From positions 62,001-126,000 of the forward strand of contig SCTY01000068.1 in the NCBI GenBank assembly GCA_004297625.1: a DNA stretch of 64,000 bases. Direction: 5' to 3'. Position 1 is the first letter of the stretch. Each line of letters starts with the position of its first letter. Position numbers and translations under genes: made by a program. Source of the DNA: Betaproteobacteria bacterium. Lineage in GTDB: Bacteria; Pseudomonadota; Gammaproteobacteria; Burkholderiales; SG8-39. The notes under the pieces are model-generated. The model had not been told where the DNA came from and did no database searches. It was given only the letters and a program-made list of their open reading frames with translations. This document shows positions 26,055 through 34,973 of this stretch, one piece after another.

Positions 26055-28361
26055 ATGGCGCGCCGCCATCGGCTCCGCAGATTCCTCGGCATTTCCTTCC
26101 TCCTGCTGCTGCTCGCGGGAGCGGGATTCACGCTGTACCTCGACCATCGCGTGCGCAGCGAATTCGAGGGGCGCAGGTTCGCCCTGCCGGCGCGCATCTA
26201 CGCCCGGCCGCTCGAGCTGCACGCCGGGCTGCGCGTGCCGCAAGCCGATCTTGAAGAAGAGCTGCGGCTTCTCGGCTATCGCGAAGGCGCGCGCGAAGGC
26301 GAATTCGCGTGGTTCGCCCGCAACGGCGAGCGGCTCGACATCGCGCTGCGTCCGTTCGTGTTCTGGGACGGGCCGCAGCCCGCGAAGCGCATCAGCGTCG
26401 TCTTCGACGCGGGCGCCGTCGCGGCCGTGCGCGACGCCGCGGGCGCGGAGCTCGCGCTCGCGCGGCTGGATCCATTGCCGATCGGCGGCATCTATCCGGC
26501 GGGCAACGAAGACCGGGTGCTGGTGCGGCTCGCGGAGGTGCCGCCGCATCTCGTGCAGGCGCTGATCGCCACGGAAGACCGCAAGTTCTATTCGCACTTC
26601 GGCTTCGATCCGCGCGGCCTCGCGCGCGCCGCGCTCAGCGTCTTCTCGAGCCGGGTGCAGGGCGGCAGCACGCTCACGCAGCAGCTCGTGAAGAACTTCT
26701 TCCTCACGCCCGAGCGCACGCTGCAGCGCAAGCTGACCGAGCTCGCGATGGCGGTGCTGCTCGAGCTGCACTATGACAAGAAGGAGATCCTCGAGACTTA
26801 CCTGAACGAGATCTATCTCGGCCAGGACCGCGACCGCGCGATTCATGGCATCGGTCTCGCGGCGCAGTTCTATTTCGGCAAGGAGGTCCAGCACCTCAGC
26901 CTCGCCGAGGCGGCGACCCTCGTCGGGATGGTGAAGGGGCCGGCATACTACGATCCGTACCGGCATCCCGCGCGTGCGCTCGAGCGGCGCAACCTGGTGC
27001 TGCACGAAACGCGAGAGCTCGGCTCGATCACCCTGGCGGAATATTCGACGGCGCGCGCCGCCCCGCTGGGCGTGAATCGCAGGCCCGGCATGGGCACTTC
27101 GCCCTACCCCGCGTTCGTGAGCCTCGTGCACCGCCAATTGCGGCGCGACTATGACGAGGCCGACCTGCGCTCGGAGGGCCTGCGCATTTTCACCACGCTC
27201 GATCCGCGAGTGCAGGCCGCCGCCGAGCGCGCGCTCACCAAGCGCCTCGCGCAATTCGACAAGGAGCGCCGCTTCGGCGCGCCGGGTCTCGAAGGCGCCG
27301 TGGTGGTCACCGATGCGCCGAGCGGCGAGATTCAGGCGCTCGTCGGCGGCCGCGACGTGCGCTACCGCGGCTACAACCGGGCGCTCGACGCCGCGCGTCC
27401 GGTGGGCTCTTTGCTGAAACCTGCGATTTATCTCACCGCGCTCTCCGAGCCCAAGCGCTACACGCTGATCACGCCGATCGACGACGGCCCCTTCGTGTGG
27501 AAAAGCCGGGGCGCGCCCGACTGGCAGCCGGCGAACTACGACAAGAAGTTCCACGGCCTGGTGCCGCTGCGCACCGCGCTCGCGCAATCGCTCAACGTGG
27601 CGACCGCGCGCCTGGGCACCGAGCTTGGTATCGAGCGCGTGCTCGCTAACGTGCGCAAGCTCGGCATCGAGCGCGAGCTGCGGCCTTACGCCTCGACGCT
27701 CCTCGGCGCGGTGGAGCTCACCCCGCTCGAAGTCGCGCAGATGTACCAGACGATCGCGAGCGGCGGATGGCGCGCCGAGCAGCGTTCGATCCGCGAGGTG
27801 ACCACGCAGGAAGGCCGCCCGCTGCAGCGCTATCCGCTCGCGGTGGAGCAGGCGTTCGCGCCCGAGCCGATGTACCTCCTCACCGCCGCGATGCAGGACG
27901 TAGTGCGCGAAGGCACGGCGCAGGGCCTGAAGAGCTTTCTGCCGCCGGAAATCGCCGCCGCGGGCAAGACGGGAACGACCGACGAGCAGCGCGACGCGTG
28001 GTTCGCCGGCTTCACCGGCGACCGGCTGGCGGTCGTCTGGGTCGGCTATGACGATAACCGCGCCGCGCGCCTGACCGGCTCGTCGGCCGCGGTGCCGGTG
28101 TGGGGCGAGCTCATGGCCGCGCTCGCGCCCGAGCCGCTCGTCTTTCCGAAGCCCGAGCACATCGAGCAGGTGTGGATCGATCCGCAGACGGGATTGCGCG
28201 GCGGAGCGAGCTGCGCCGGCGCGGTCGAGGTACCCTTCATCGAAGGCTCGGCGCCGGAGCAGCGCGCGCCCTGCTCCGGTCCGATGGACGCGGCGGTGGA
28301 GGCGGTCGACGCTACGGTGGAGAAAGCCAAGAGCTGGCTTGAGCGCCTGTTCGGCAGATGA
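26055..28361 (+). CDS. mrcB: bifunctional penicillin-binding protein 1B (glycosyltransferase/transpeptidase)
   Basis: 768 residues. An N-terminal membrane anchor (residues about 10-28) leads to a UB2H-like segment (RIYARPLELHAGLRVPQADL). The glycosyltransferase has ATEDRKFYSHFG with its catalytic Glu near residue 172 and QGGSTLTQQLVKNFF near 205. The transpeptidase has SLLK (nucleophile Ser near 452), SLN near 513 and KTGTT near 637. It polymerises and cross-links peptidoglycan in the periplasm. The next lipoprotein gene overlaps its stop codon (ATGA). Confidence 0.95.
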   Translation: MARRHRLRRFLGISFLLLLLAGAGFTLYLDHRVRSEFEGRRFALPARIYARPLELHAGLRVPQADLEEELRLLGYREGAREGEFAWFARNGERLDIALRPFVFWDGPQPAKRISVVFDAGAVAAVRDAAGAELALARLDPLPIGGIYPAGNEDRVLVRLAEVPPHLVQALIATEDRKFYSHFGFDPRGLARAALSVFSSRVQGGSTLTQQLVKNFFLTPERTLQRKLTELAMAVLLELHYDKKEILETYLNEIYLGQDRDRAIHGIGLAAQFYFGKEVQHLSLAEAATLVGMVKGPAYYDPYRHPARALERRNLVLHETRELGSITLAEYSTARAAPLGVNRRPGMGTSPYPAFVSLVHRQLRRDYDEADLRSEGLRIFTTLDPRVQAAAERALTKRLAQFDKERRFGAPGLEGAVVVTDAPSGEIQALVGGRDVRYRGYNRALDAARPVGSLLKPAIYLTALSEPKRYTLITPIDDGPFVWKSRGAPDWQPANYDKKFHGLVPLRTALAQSLNVATARLGTELGIERVLANVRKLGIERELRPYASTLLGAVELTPLEVAQMYQTIASGGWRAEQRSIREVTTQEGRPLQRYPLAVEQAFAPEPMYLLTAAMQDVVREGTAQGLKSFLPPEIAAAGKTGTTDEQRDAWFAGFTGDRLAVVWVGYDDNRAARLTGSSAAVPVWGELMAALAPEPLVFPKPEHIEQVWIDPQTGLRGGASCAGAVEVPFIEGSAPEQRAPCSGPMDAAVEAVDATVEKAKSWLERLFGR

Positions 28362-28750
28362 GATACGGACTTTTGCTTTCGGTGCTGCTATCGGGTTGCG
28401 CGACCGCGCCCGAGCCAACCCGCGCGCCTGAGCCCGTCCCGGCACCCACGCCCGCGCCGCCGGCGGCCCGCTCCGAGAACATCGCCGTGGCCGGGCTCAT
28501 GGAAAGCGCGCGCGCCGACGTGGCCTCTGGCCGACTGGCGAACGCCGCCGCCTCGCTCGAGCGCGCGCTGCGCATCGAGCCGCGCAACCCGCGGCTGTGG
28601 CAGGAGCTCGCACGGGTGCGCTTGCAGCAGGGACAATACGCGCAGGCAGAAAGCCTTGCGGCGCGCTCGAACTCCTGGGCGGGTAACGACAGCGCGCTGC
28701 GCGCGGAGAACGACCGCATCATTTCCGAAGCACGGGAGCGGAGAAGGTAG
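28358..28750 (+). CDS. TPR-containing lipoprotein
   Basis: 130 residues. The lipobox LLSGC (Cys at about residue 14) marks an outer- or inner-membrane lipoprotein. A proline-alanine-rich linker follows, then a TPR-like pair: ADVASGRLANAAASLERALR and NPRLWQELARVRLQQGQYAQ. It is translationally coupled to mrcB, so a role as an accessory of PBP1b, comparable in position to lipoprotein activators, is plausible but unproven. Confidence 0.85.
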   Translation: MRYGLLLSVLLSGCATAPEPTRAPEPVPAPTPAPPAARSENIAVAGLMESARADVASGRLANAAASLERALRIEPRNPRLWQELARVRLQQGQYAQAESLAARSNSWAGNDSALRAENDRIISEARERRR

Positions 28751-28806
28751 CGGCCGGCCGGGGCCGCCGACGGAGAAGCGTCTCGTCAAGCGGCCCGGAC
28801 CGGCCG
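28751..28806 (+). terminator. long GC-rich stem-loop after mrcB/lipoprotein
   Basis: Outer arms at about 28751-28767 and 28790-28806 pair over 17 positions with two mismatches (GGCCGG...GGCCGC with GCGGCC...CCGGCC). The loop holds a second short stem (GAC..GAGA with TCTC.GTC). It follows the lipoprotein stop at once. There is no U-run behind it, so it may be a processing or mRNA-protecting structure as well as a terminator. Confidence 0.45.
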
Positions 28807-29099
28807 GTAAAGCGCTCCAGTTATTTCTTAGATTTATCCTGAAGGTGCTTCATTTAACTATGTTTTTAGCGTCTCCACAAGGAACAAATACCGCTGGAGC
28901 GCCGCCCTTCCCCTTGGCCGCGCCGCTCGTCGGAGAACGCCTCAATCCTGCGGCTCCGATTTCGCCCCAGGGACGGCGGCATGAGCAATCACGCTTCCTG
29001 ATTAGCGACATTCCTCAGCGGGCTCACGTGGTGAGCCAGCGGGATGCGCATGATGTAGTTCACCGACAGAACGAGGTGAACCATGGCGATGAACCGAGC
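28807..29099. other. intergenic, relatively AT-rich, no gene recognised
   Basis: No convincing coding region is seen. Bases about 28817-28875 are clearly more AT-rich than the surroundings. A short minus-strand peptide frame at 28989-29084 (starting MVHLVLSVNYIMRI) is open but has no ribosome site, and I could not place it in a family. Confidence 0.4.
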
Positions 29100-29180
29100 G
29101 ACGGCTCCTACGCCGACCCGCGCGGCCCCGACGCGTCGCGCGAGATGCTGCGCTTCTTCCTGCGCTCGCCGCAGCCCCGC
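29100..29180 (+). pseudogene. possible remnant of a PHB-depolymerase-type esterase C-terminus
   Basis: One frame reads DGSYADPRGPDASREMLRFF followed by LRSP. From memory this resembles the C-terminal end of poly(3-hydroxybutyrate) depolymerase/LpqC-type esterases. Nothing upstream in the same frame resembles the rest of that protein, so at most about 27 codons survive. It abuts the convergent hydrolase gene. Low confidence without a search. Confidence 0.35.
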
Positions 29181-29196
29181 TGGCCGCGCGGAGCGG

Positions 29197-30375
29197 TCAT
29201 GGCGAACGAAGCATTGCTTCGGGGTTCGGATCTCCGTCCGGGCGAAGCAGGCCGAGCCTGCGCTGCGCGCCGATGATTCCAAAGTAGTTCCGAAACCCGT
29301 GCACTTCCGGGAAAGGCTGGTCCGCGACGAGCGGAGACAGGACCTGGACCTGCACGGGATCCGCGCCGTCGAATCCCTTCCTCGGCTTCAGGCCGAGGAC
29401 CTCGTAGGTCAGATCGCCGGCGGTCTGGAACGTCTGCAGGGGCGCGCCGATCCGCTTCATGGCATCCAGGATCTGCCAGCCGGTCGGCGTCAGGGGAACG
29501 CCGTCGCCCTTCACCGCGTAGACGGACACTTGCACCCCGCGCGAGTCGCGCAGCTCGGCGAGCGCGCCTATATTCGTGATGGCGGCGTCGCCCCCGAGCA
29601 CACGAAGCTTATACACTTTCCTGATGAAACCGGTCTGGATGAGCACGCGGGCGATCATGCAGCCATTGCTGTGACAGACCAGCTCGTCCACCTCCGTGCC
29701 CTTGAGGATGCCGACCCGGGCCATCGTTTCGGCGGAAAGGCGGTCGCGCTCGCCAAAGATATGATCCGCCGTCGAACGGCCCATATCGAATCTGGAATGC
29801 GTGCCTGGACCCACGATCAGGCCGAACCGCTCGTTGATGAAGGGATCGCGAAGGCCTTTAAAGGCGTCTTCCTTGGCGTCTTCCGGAGAATAGGACGTGC
29901 CCCCGATGAAGACGCACCGGTAGTGAGTCGGGGGCGAAGGCACGCGAATGCGGTCGGCCTCGACCATCAGGCGCTGCAGGATCGTTCTCTGCCGGTTGCG
30001 CTCCTCCTGCTGCTCCTGCTGGAAGCGAGGCTCCAGCTCCTGGATCACCGCGGCCTTGAGCCGGTAGCGCTTGCGGTCGTCGGCGCCGGAGAGCCGGTCC
30101 AGGCTCCTGAGCAGCTCGCTGAGCCTGGCGGCTTGCTGCGCCCGCCTCGCGTCCTCGATTTCTTTCTCGATCCGCGCCCGCTTTTCCGCCTCTTCCCGCT
30201 GCGCGACGTAATTCTCGTAGACGTGCACGCTGTAGCTGTCGCGCTCTGAGCCGCGGGAAGAAGGCTGGAATCTCGATATCGAGATCGAGCCGCCGAGCCG
30301 GCTTCCGTCGAAATCGGTGGAAAAGGAAACCGCGCGAGCCGGGATCGCCTGCACCGCGAGCGAAACGGCGAGCAA
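29197..30375 (-). CDS. secreted coiled-coil plus serine-hydrolase-like protein
   Basis: About 392 residues, not assigned to a named family. A signal-like segment (LLAVSLAVQAIPARA) comes first, then a long Arg/Glu/Gln-rich helix likely to form a coiled coil (about residues 45-135). The remainder looks like an alpha/beta-hydrolase: nucleophile Ser in VCHSNGCMIARV, a candidate Asp in VYAVKGDGVPLTP and a candidate His in FPEVHGFRNYFG. The start is unclear; a TTG at 30375 gives a sensible signal peptide, 7 bases after the upstream gene. It is probably co-transcribed with that secreted protein. Lipase/esterase activity is inferred. Confidence 0.65.
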   Translation of the reverse strand: MLAVSLAVQAIPARAVSFSTDFDGSRLGGSISISRFQPSSRGSERDSYSVHVYENYVAQREEAEKRARIEKEIEDARRAQQAARLSELLRSLDRLSGADDRKRYRLKAAVIQELEPRFQQEQQEERNRQRTILQRLMVEADRIRVPSPPTHYRCVFIGGTSYSPEDAKEDAFKGLRDPFINERFGLIVGPGTHSRFDMGRSTADHIFGERDRLSAETMARVGILKGTEVDELVCHSNGCMIARVLIQTGFIRKVYKLRVLGGDAAITNIGALAELRDSRGVQVSVYAVKGDGVPLTPTGWQILDAMKRIGAPLQTFQTAGDLTYEVLGLKPRKGFDGADPVQVQVLSPLVADQPFPEVHGFRNYFGIIGAQRRLGLLRPDGDPNPEAMLRSP

Positions 30376-30382
30376 GAGCGCT

Positions 30383-31108
30383 TCAGTGGATCTTGTCGTA
30401 TAGACCGTCACAGATGTACGCCCATATGTTCCAGCCGTTCGGAGAGTACGTATACGCGCAGACCCCACCGGGCGTACAGCCGGCCGTTCGGGTGCTTATG
30501 CGGTGCGTCTCGTGATCGGGGTCGTCCATCCCCAGGTCGGTCACCACGGCGCAGCTTCTCTCGTCGACGTCCAGCTTTTCGCCCGAAGAGCTGCGCTTGA
30601 ATACGAAGGCCTGGCCGGTCCAGACGTACTGGCTGGCGCGCGTGAGCTTGGTGAAGCGCTGGTCCAGCGATCCGCCCGGCGCTGTGCGGCGCCTGTAGCC
30701 GACGACTTCGTCGGAACTGATCGTGAACAACGAGATGAGGCCCCTGCTCATATTATTCGGATCGTCGGCGGCGACCCAGAACTCGGCGCCGGGGATTCCC
30801 GAGATGCAGCGGCGGAACGACGCCTCGACATCCCTCCTGCAGGAGTCCGAATCCGAGCAGGCCTGCTCCGTGACGATGCGCGCGTTAAGGCATTTGCTTT
30901 CCTGGCTGCGCGCATCGGCGGAAAGATCGACGTTTTCCGGAAATTTGTAGCCGATCCAGATGCCCAGGCAGTAGACCTTGCCACGGCAGTCCGCAGGCAG
31001 GGACCTCTCGATCCTGCCGAGGAACCTGGGCCGGTCCTGCGCGAGTGCTTCGAAAGTCAACGCCAGCAAGAGCAGCGCCAACGCAAGCAGCGCTCGATGC
31101 GAAGCCAT
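30383..31108 (-). CDS. secreted cysteine-containing protein of unknown function
   Basis: 241 residues. The ATG at 31108 follows GGGGAGGGGGAC; an in-frame ATG 21 bases upstream is less likely. A signal peptide (MASHRALLALALLLLALTFE, cleavage near ALA-QDRPR) is followed by several paired cysteines (CRGKVYC, CSDSDSCRRD, CTPGGVC), suggesting disulfides in the periplasm or outside. I recognise no domain. It precedes the coiled-coil hydrolase gene on the same strand and probably forms a two-gene unit with it. Confidence 0.7.
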   Translation of the reverse strand: MASHRALLALALLLLALTFEALAQDRPRFLGRIERSLPADCRGKVYCLGIWIGYKFPENVDLSADARSQESKCLNARIVTEQACSDSDSCRRDVEASFRRCISGIPGAEFWVAADDPNNMSRGLISLFTISSDEVVGYRRRTAPGGSLDQRFTKLTRASQYVWTGQAFVFKRSSSGEKLDVDERSCAVVTDLGMDDPDHETHRISTRTAGCTPGGVCAYTYSPNGWNIWAYICDGLYDKIH

Positions 31109-31238
31109 GTCCCCCTCCCCACTCAGCAAGCCGAACGGCTCAACCCATATTACCCGGCGAGGTAACTATTGTCAGGCTGCGGGCGAAAGGCCATCGCGCA
31201 TCGCTCGCGCCGCCGTGCCCTGCCGGTATGATTTCCGC

Positions 31239-31815
31239 ATGAAAGCAGCGCCTGCGAACACCGCCCGCGCCGCCCGCCTCTCGATTCGCAGCGGCGCCCA
31301 CCGCTCGTACACCGCCGTACGCCGCGGGCGGAGGGCTCGACCTCATTACCCGAGCACTCGCGCAGAAGCTGACGGCGCTGTGGGGAAAACAAGTAGTGGT
31401 GGAGAACCGGCCGGGGGCGGGGAGCACGATCGGGACGGCGGCGGTGGCGAAGGGGGCGAAGGACGGCTACACGCTGCTAGTGGCGTCGACGCCGCTGGGG
31501 GTGGCGCCGGCGGTGTATGCCAACCTGCCCTATGACGCGCGGAGGGACTTTGCGCCGCTGGCGCTGGTGGCGGGGACGCCGGAGGTGTTGGTGGTGAGCA
31601 CGGCGCTCGGGGCTCGGGGACGCCGGAGCCGGTGTCGCGCGCGCTCGAGTCGGGGGTCGCGGAGGCGCTGCGCGATCCGGAGCTGCGCGCCTCGATGGCG
31701 AAGATGGGCTGGGATTTCATCGGGCTCAATGCGAAGGACTTCGCGGCGTTCCTGGACCAGGAGCTGCCGAAGCTGGGGGGCGGCGGCGAAGGCGGCCGGG
31801 GGCAAGGCGGACTAG
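31239..31815 (+). pseudogene. decayed Bug/TctC-family binding-protein gene
   Basis: Pieces of a Bug receptor are readable in different frames. YAAGGGLDLITRALAQKL, VVENRPGAGSTIGTAAVAKG and LPYDARRDFAPLALVAGTPE follow one frame to about 31610; then the C-terminal GTPEPVSRALESGVAEALRD and MGWDFIGLNAKDFAAFLDQE appear in another. Roughly the central 130 residues are missing. A frame change near 31310 breaks the N-terminus and a G6 run near 31778 shifts the last codons. GGGGACGCCGGAG occurs at 31572 and 31616, flanking the scar. It cannot make a working receptor. Confidence 0.85.
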
Positions 31816-31931
31816 AAGCCCCGACGAGGGGGCTTACCGCGGTGCGGAGCTTCCGGGATTTCGGTGCTGCTGTCCGGACAGACCGAGCCTGGGCTCAGGA
31901 GCCGCCCGTGAGGAAACGATCGTAGCGTTCG

Positions 31932-31952
31932 TTATTTGCCATAAGGCCGCTT
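31932..31952. repeat. 21-base dispersed repeat, copy 1
   Basis: The stretch beginning TTATTTGCCATAAG and ending GGCCGCTT is identical to 44691-44711 in the same orientation. Here it lies 76 bases upstream of the DctP start, in an otherwise non-coding gap of about 210 bases that follows the Bug pseudogene. Confidence 0.7.
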
Positions 31953-32027
31953 TGACCTGGATCAAGCTGGCCCGCATCCCCCCGATGTTAGCTGTGGGCC
32001 TCGAAGGCCCATCTTGGGGAGGAGAAA

Positions 32028-33095
32028 ATGAAACGTGCTTTCCTGCAGTGGATCTCGGCTCTCGCCATCGTGTCATCGGGTCTGGGCAGCGCCCAGGCGG
32101 ATACCTTCCGCCTGAGCATCGGCGCAGGCCATCCTGCCGATGCCGCCGTCTGGATCACCATGATTCGCGATTTCTTCGCGCCCGAGGTCGCCAAGCGAGT
32201 CGAGCAAAAGACCGGACACAAGATCGAATGGGTATCCGCGTACGGCGGATCGGTATGCAAGCTGGGTGAATGTCTCGAGGCGGTGGAGAGCGGCCTGCTC
32301 GACGTCGCCGATCTGCAGGCCCCGTTCGAACCGATCAAGATGATGGCCCACAATTTCGCCTACTTCGTGCCGTTCGGCACCCCCGACCCGGTGTTGGCGG
32401 CGCGCGCTTCACGCAAGGTCTACGACACGGTGCCCGGCCTCAGGCGAGTGCTCGAGACCAAGTACAACCAGATTTTTCTTGGCGTCGGCACGGTGGGCAA
32501 CTACAGCCTGGTGACCACCTTCGCCTGGGACAAAGTCGAGCAGTTGAAGAACCGCAAGATAGCCGCTGCCGGCCCGAACATTCCCTGGCTCCAGGCGGTA
32601 GGCGCGATTCCGGTGCAGTCGAACCTGAACGAAGCCTACAACGCCATGCAGAGCGGCGTTTATGAAGGCTGGGTCATGTTCCCGGACGCGACGGTCGGTT
32701 TCAAGCTGTATGAAGTAGCCAAGAACTATACCTTTACCGACTTCGGCGCGATTTCCACGACGGTGATCACCATCAACAAGGACAGCTGGAAAAAGCTGCC
32801 CAAGGCGGTCCAGGACATCATGCTCGAAGTGGGCAAGGAGTACACCGAAGTCGAGTCCAAGGCCGTCGCCGAGAAACAGCGGCGCAGCATCGACGTCATG
32901 AAGACCGCCGGCGTCAACGTGCGCAGCCTGAGCGATGCAGAGAAGGTCAAGTGGGCGAACGCGCTGCCCGACATTCCCAATCAGCGTAGCGCCGAAATCA
33001 GGAAGGCCGGCCAGCCCGGCGAGGCGGTCGGCGCTTACATCAAAGCCCTCAAGGAAGGCGGCGCGAAGCTGCCGCGCGACTGGAAGATCAAGTAG
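32028..33095 (+). CDS. TRAP transporter substrate-binding protein, DctP family
   Basis: 355 residues. Signal peptide MKRAFLQWISALAIVSSGLG (cleavage near AQA-DTFRL), then a DctP fold with the conserved AYNAMQSGVYEGWVMFPDA helix region. A strong GGGGAGGAGAAA site precedes the ATG. DctQ and DctM genes follow in order, making a complete TRAP system. An internal CKLGEC motif near residue 77 is unusual and could form a disulfide. Ligand: an organic acid, identity unknown. Confidence 0.9.
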   Translation: MKRAFLQWISALAIVSSGLGSAQADTFRLSIGAGHPADAAVWITMIRDFFAPEVAKRVEQKTGHKIEWVSAYGGSVCKLGECLEAVESGLLDVADLQAPFEPIKMMAHNFAYFVPFGTPDPVLAARASRKVYDTVPGLRRVLETKYNQIFLGVGTVGNYSLVTTFAWDKVEQLKNRKIAAAGPNIPWLQAVGAIPVQSNLNEAYNAMQSGVYEGWVMFPDATVGFKLYEVAKNYTFTDFGAISTTVITINKDSWKKLPKAVQDIMLEVGKEYTEVESKAVAEKQRRSIDVMKTAGVNVRSLSDAEKVKWANALPDIPNQRSAEIRKAGQPGEAVGAYIKALKEGGAKLPRDWKIK

Positions 33096-33115
33096 TCGAA
33101 GTTTCCGCAGCCGGC

Positions 33116-33622
33116 ATGGCCACGCGTCTGCTGCACGGCCTCATGGCCTTGCTCAATATCATCGGCGCGATCTGGGTGGTGTTCATCATGGTGCTGATCG
33201 CGGTCGACGTGACGGGCCGGGCGTTTTTCGGTGCGCCGCTGTTCGGCGTGCCGGAGATCGTCAAGATTTCGGTGGTCGGCCTCGTGTGGTGCCAGATGGC
33301 GCACACGCTCAGGATCGGCGCCCACCTGCGCTCCACTATCCTGGTCGAGCGCCTGCCGCCCGGCGCGCGCAGGCTCGTCGAATTCGTCTCTTTCCTCCTG
33401 GGCGCGATTACCTTTGCGCTGATCGTCTATTCCGGCTGGGACAACATGCTCGAGAGCTGGCGCATCGGTGAATACGAGGGCGAAGCGCCGGTGCGGGTGC
33501 CGACCTATCCGATCCGCAGCCTCGTGCTCCTGGGCGCCGCGCTTACCGCGTTCCAGTTTGCGCTGATGGCTGTCGAACGGCTGCGCGGGCGGAAAAGCGT
33601 CGAGGCCGAAGCGCCATTCTGA
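33116..33622 (+). CDS. TRAP transporter small permease, DctQ family
   Basis: 168 residues with four membrane spans. The family region VDVTGRAFFGAPLFGVPEIV and the later RIGAHLRSTILVERLP are typical. It starts 21 bases after the DctP stop, and its TGA overlaps the DctM ATG by one base (TGATG). Confidence 0.9.
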   Translation: MATRLLHGLMALLNIIGAIWVVFIMVLIAVDVTGRAFFGAPLFGVPEIVKISVVGLVWCQMAHTLRIGAHLRSTILVERLPPGARRLVEFVSFLLGAITFALIVYSGWDNMLESWRIGEYEGEAPVRVPTYPIRSLVLLGAALTAFQFALMAVERLRGRKSVEAEAPF

Positions 33623-34935
33623 TGGATCCGATTACCGTCGCGCTGATCACCGTCGGCGGCGTCTTCGCGCTCATTTTGCTCGGGGTGCATATCGGCGTAG
33701 CGCTGGCGCTCCTGAGCGTGCTCGGCATCTGGGCGATCACCGGCAAACCGTTCGTCGCCATCTCTCTGCTCGGAACGACGGCCTACAGCGCGATCATGGA
33801 CTACGTGTTTGCGGTCATCCCGCTGTTCTGCCTGATGGGGCTGCTCGCCAGCGCGTCCGGCGCGACGCGCGACCTGTTCAACGCCGCACAGGTCGCCTTC
33901 GGCCGGGTACGCGGCGGCATCGGCATTGCCACGGTGATCGCCAACGCCATCTTCGCCGCGATCACGGGAGTGTCGGTGGCCTCGGCGGCGGTGTTCTCCA
34001 AGGTCGCCGTTCCCGAGATGCAGCGCCTCAATTACGACCGCAAGTTCAGCTTCGGCATCGTTGCCGGCAGCGCGATCCTGGGCATGCTGATTCCGCCCTC
34101 GGTGCTGATAATCGTCTACGGCGTTCTGACCGAGCAGTCGATAGGCAGGTTGTTTATCGCCGGGATCGGCCCGGGGCTGGTCGTCACCGCGACCCTCTCG
34201 CTCGGGATCTGGCTCATGGTCGTCGTTTCGCCCCGCCTGGGAGGGCAAATGGAAAAACTGCCCCCCTTGGAGCTGCGCACGGCGCTGAAAACGGCGCTCA
34301 AACCCTGGGGAGTGGTGCTGCTGATCGTGCTGGTGCTCGGCGGCATGTGGGGCGGCTTTTTTACCCCCACCGAGGCGGGTGCAATCGGCGCCGCAGGCGC
34401 GACGCTGCTGATGGTCATCAAGCGGCGGTTCAACCGGCGCAATGCCCTCGACGTGCTGACGGAGATCGGCCGTACGACCGCCAGCATTTTCCTGCTGCTG
34501 ATCGCGGCGCAGATGTATAGCCGGATGCTCACCCTGTCCGGGCTCGCCACCCGGCTCAGCGAGTGGGCGGCGGCGCTGCCGGTGCCGCCCATCACGATCG
34601 TGATCATGTTCATCGTGGTGTTCCTGCTCCTGGGAATGATCATCGATTCGGTATCCATTCTGCTGCTGACGATCCCGATCATGTACCCGGTGGCAATCAA
34701 GCTCGGGTATCACCCGATCTGGTTCGGCATGGTCAGCATCATGGCGATCGAAATCGGCCTGCTCACGCCTCCGTTCGGGATGGTCGTCTTCGCGATGAAG
34801 TCCTCGCTGGGAGACGCCGCCACGATGGAGGAAATATTCACCGGATCGATCCCCTTCATGATCATGCTGCTGCTCGCCCTGGCGGTGATCATCGCTTATC
34901 CGCCGCTCAGCACCTGGCTGCCCTCGCTGATGTAG
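33622..34935 (+). CDS. TRAP transporter large permease, DctM family
   Basis: 437 residues, about twelve membrane spans. Conserved features include AITGVSVASAAVFSKVAVPE, GSAILGMLIPPSVLIIVYGV and EAGAIGAAGATLLMVIK. It is the sodium-coupled transport subunit. Start fixed by the TGATG overlap with DctQ. The HyuA-like gene follows after 38 bases, so the transporter probably feeds the HyuA/HyuB enzyme. Confidence 0.93.
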   Translation: MDPITVALITVGGVFALILLGVHIGVALALLSVLGIWAITGKPFVAISLLGTTAYSAIMDYVFAVIPLFCLMGLLASASGATRDLFNAAQVAFGRVRGGIGIATVIANAIFAAITGVSVASAAVFSKVAVPEMQRLNYDRKFSFGIVAGSAILGMLIPPSVLIIVYGVLTEQSIGRLFIAGIGPGLVVTATLSLGIWLMVVVSPRLGGQMEKLPPLELRTALKTALKPWGVVLLIVLVLGGMWGGFFTPTEAGAIGAAGATLLMVIKRRFNRRNALDVLTEIGRTTASIFLLLIAAQMYSRMLTLSGLATRLSEWAAALPVPPITIVIMFIVVFLLLGMIIDSVSILLLTIPIMYPVAIKLGYHPIWFGMVSIMAIEIGLLTPPFGMVVFAMKSSLGDAATMEEIFTGSIPFMIMLLLALAVIIAYPPLSTWLPSLM

Positions 34936-34951
34936 CGGCGCCGGCCGTCCG

Positions 34952-34968
34952 CTTAATTTAATATATCG
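34952..34968 (+). promoter_or_regulatory. AT-rich island before the second HyuA gene
   Basis: A short AT-only run (TTAATTTAATATAT) stands out in the 38-base gap between DctM and HyuA. It contains a TAATAT element that could serve as a -10 box for a secondary promoter. No matching -35 was found. Confidence 0.25.
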
Positions 34969-34973
34969 CGCCC

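Noticed and set aside
25965..28445. Very long open frame antisense to mrcB (about 826 codons)
   Set aside because: High-GC third positions of the real gene create it. The translation is Arg/His-rich, without domains, and the plus strand encodes a complete PBP1b.
28989..29282. Minus-strand open frame of 97 codons in the gap after mrcB
   Set aside because: No ribosome site, no recognisable domain, and it overlaps the end of the secreted hydrolase gene.
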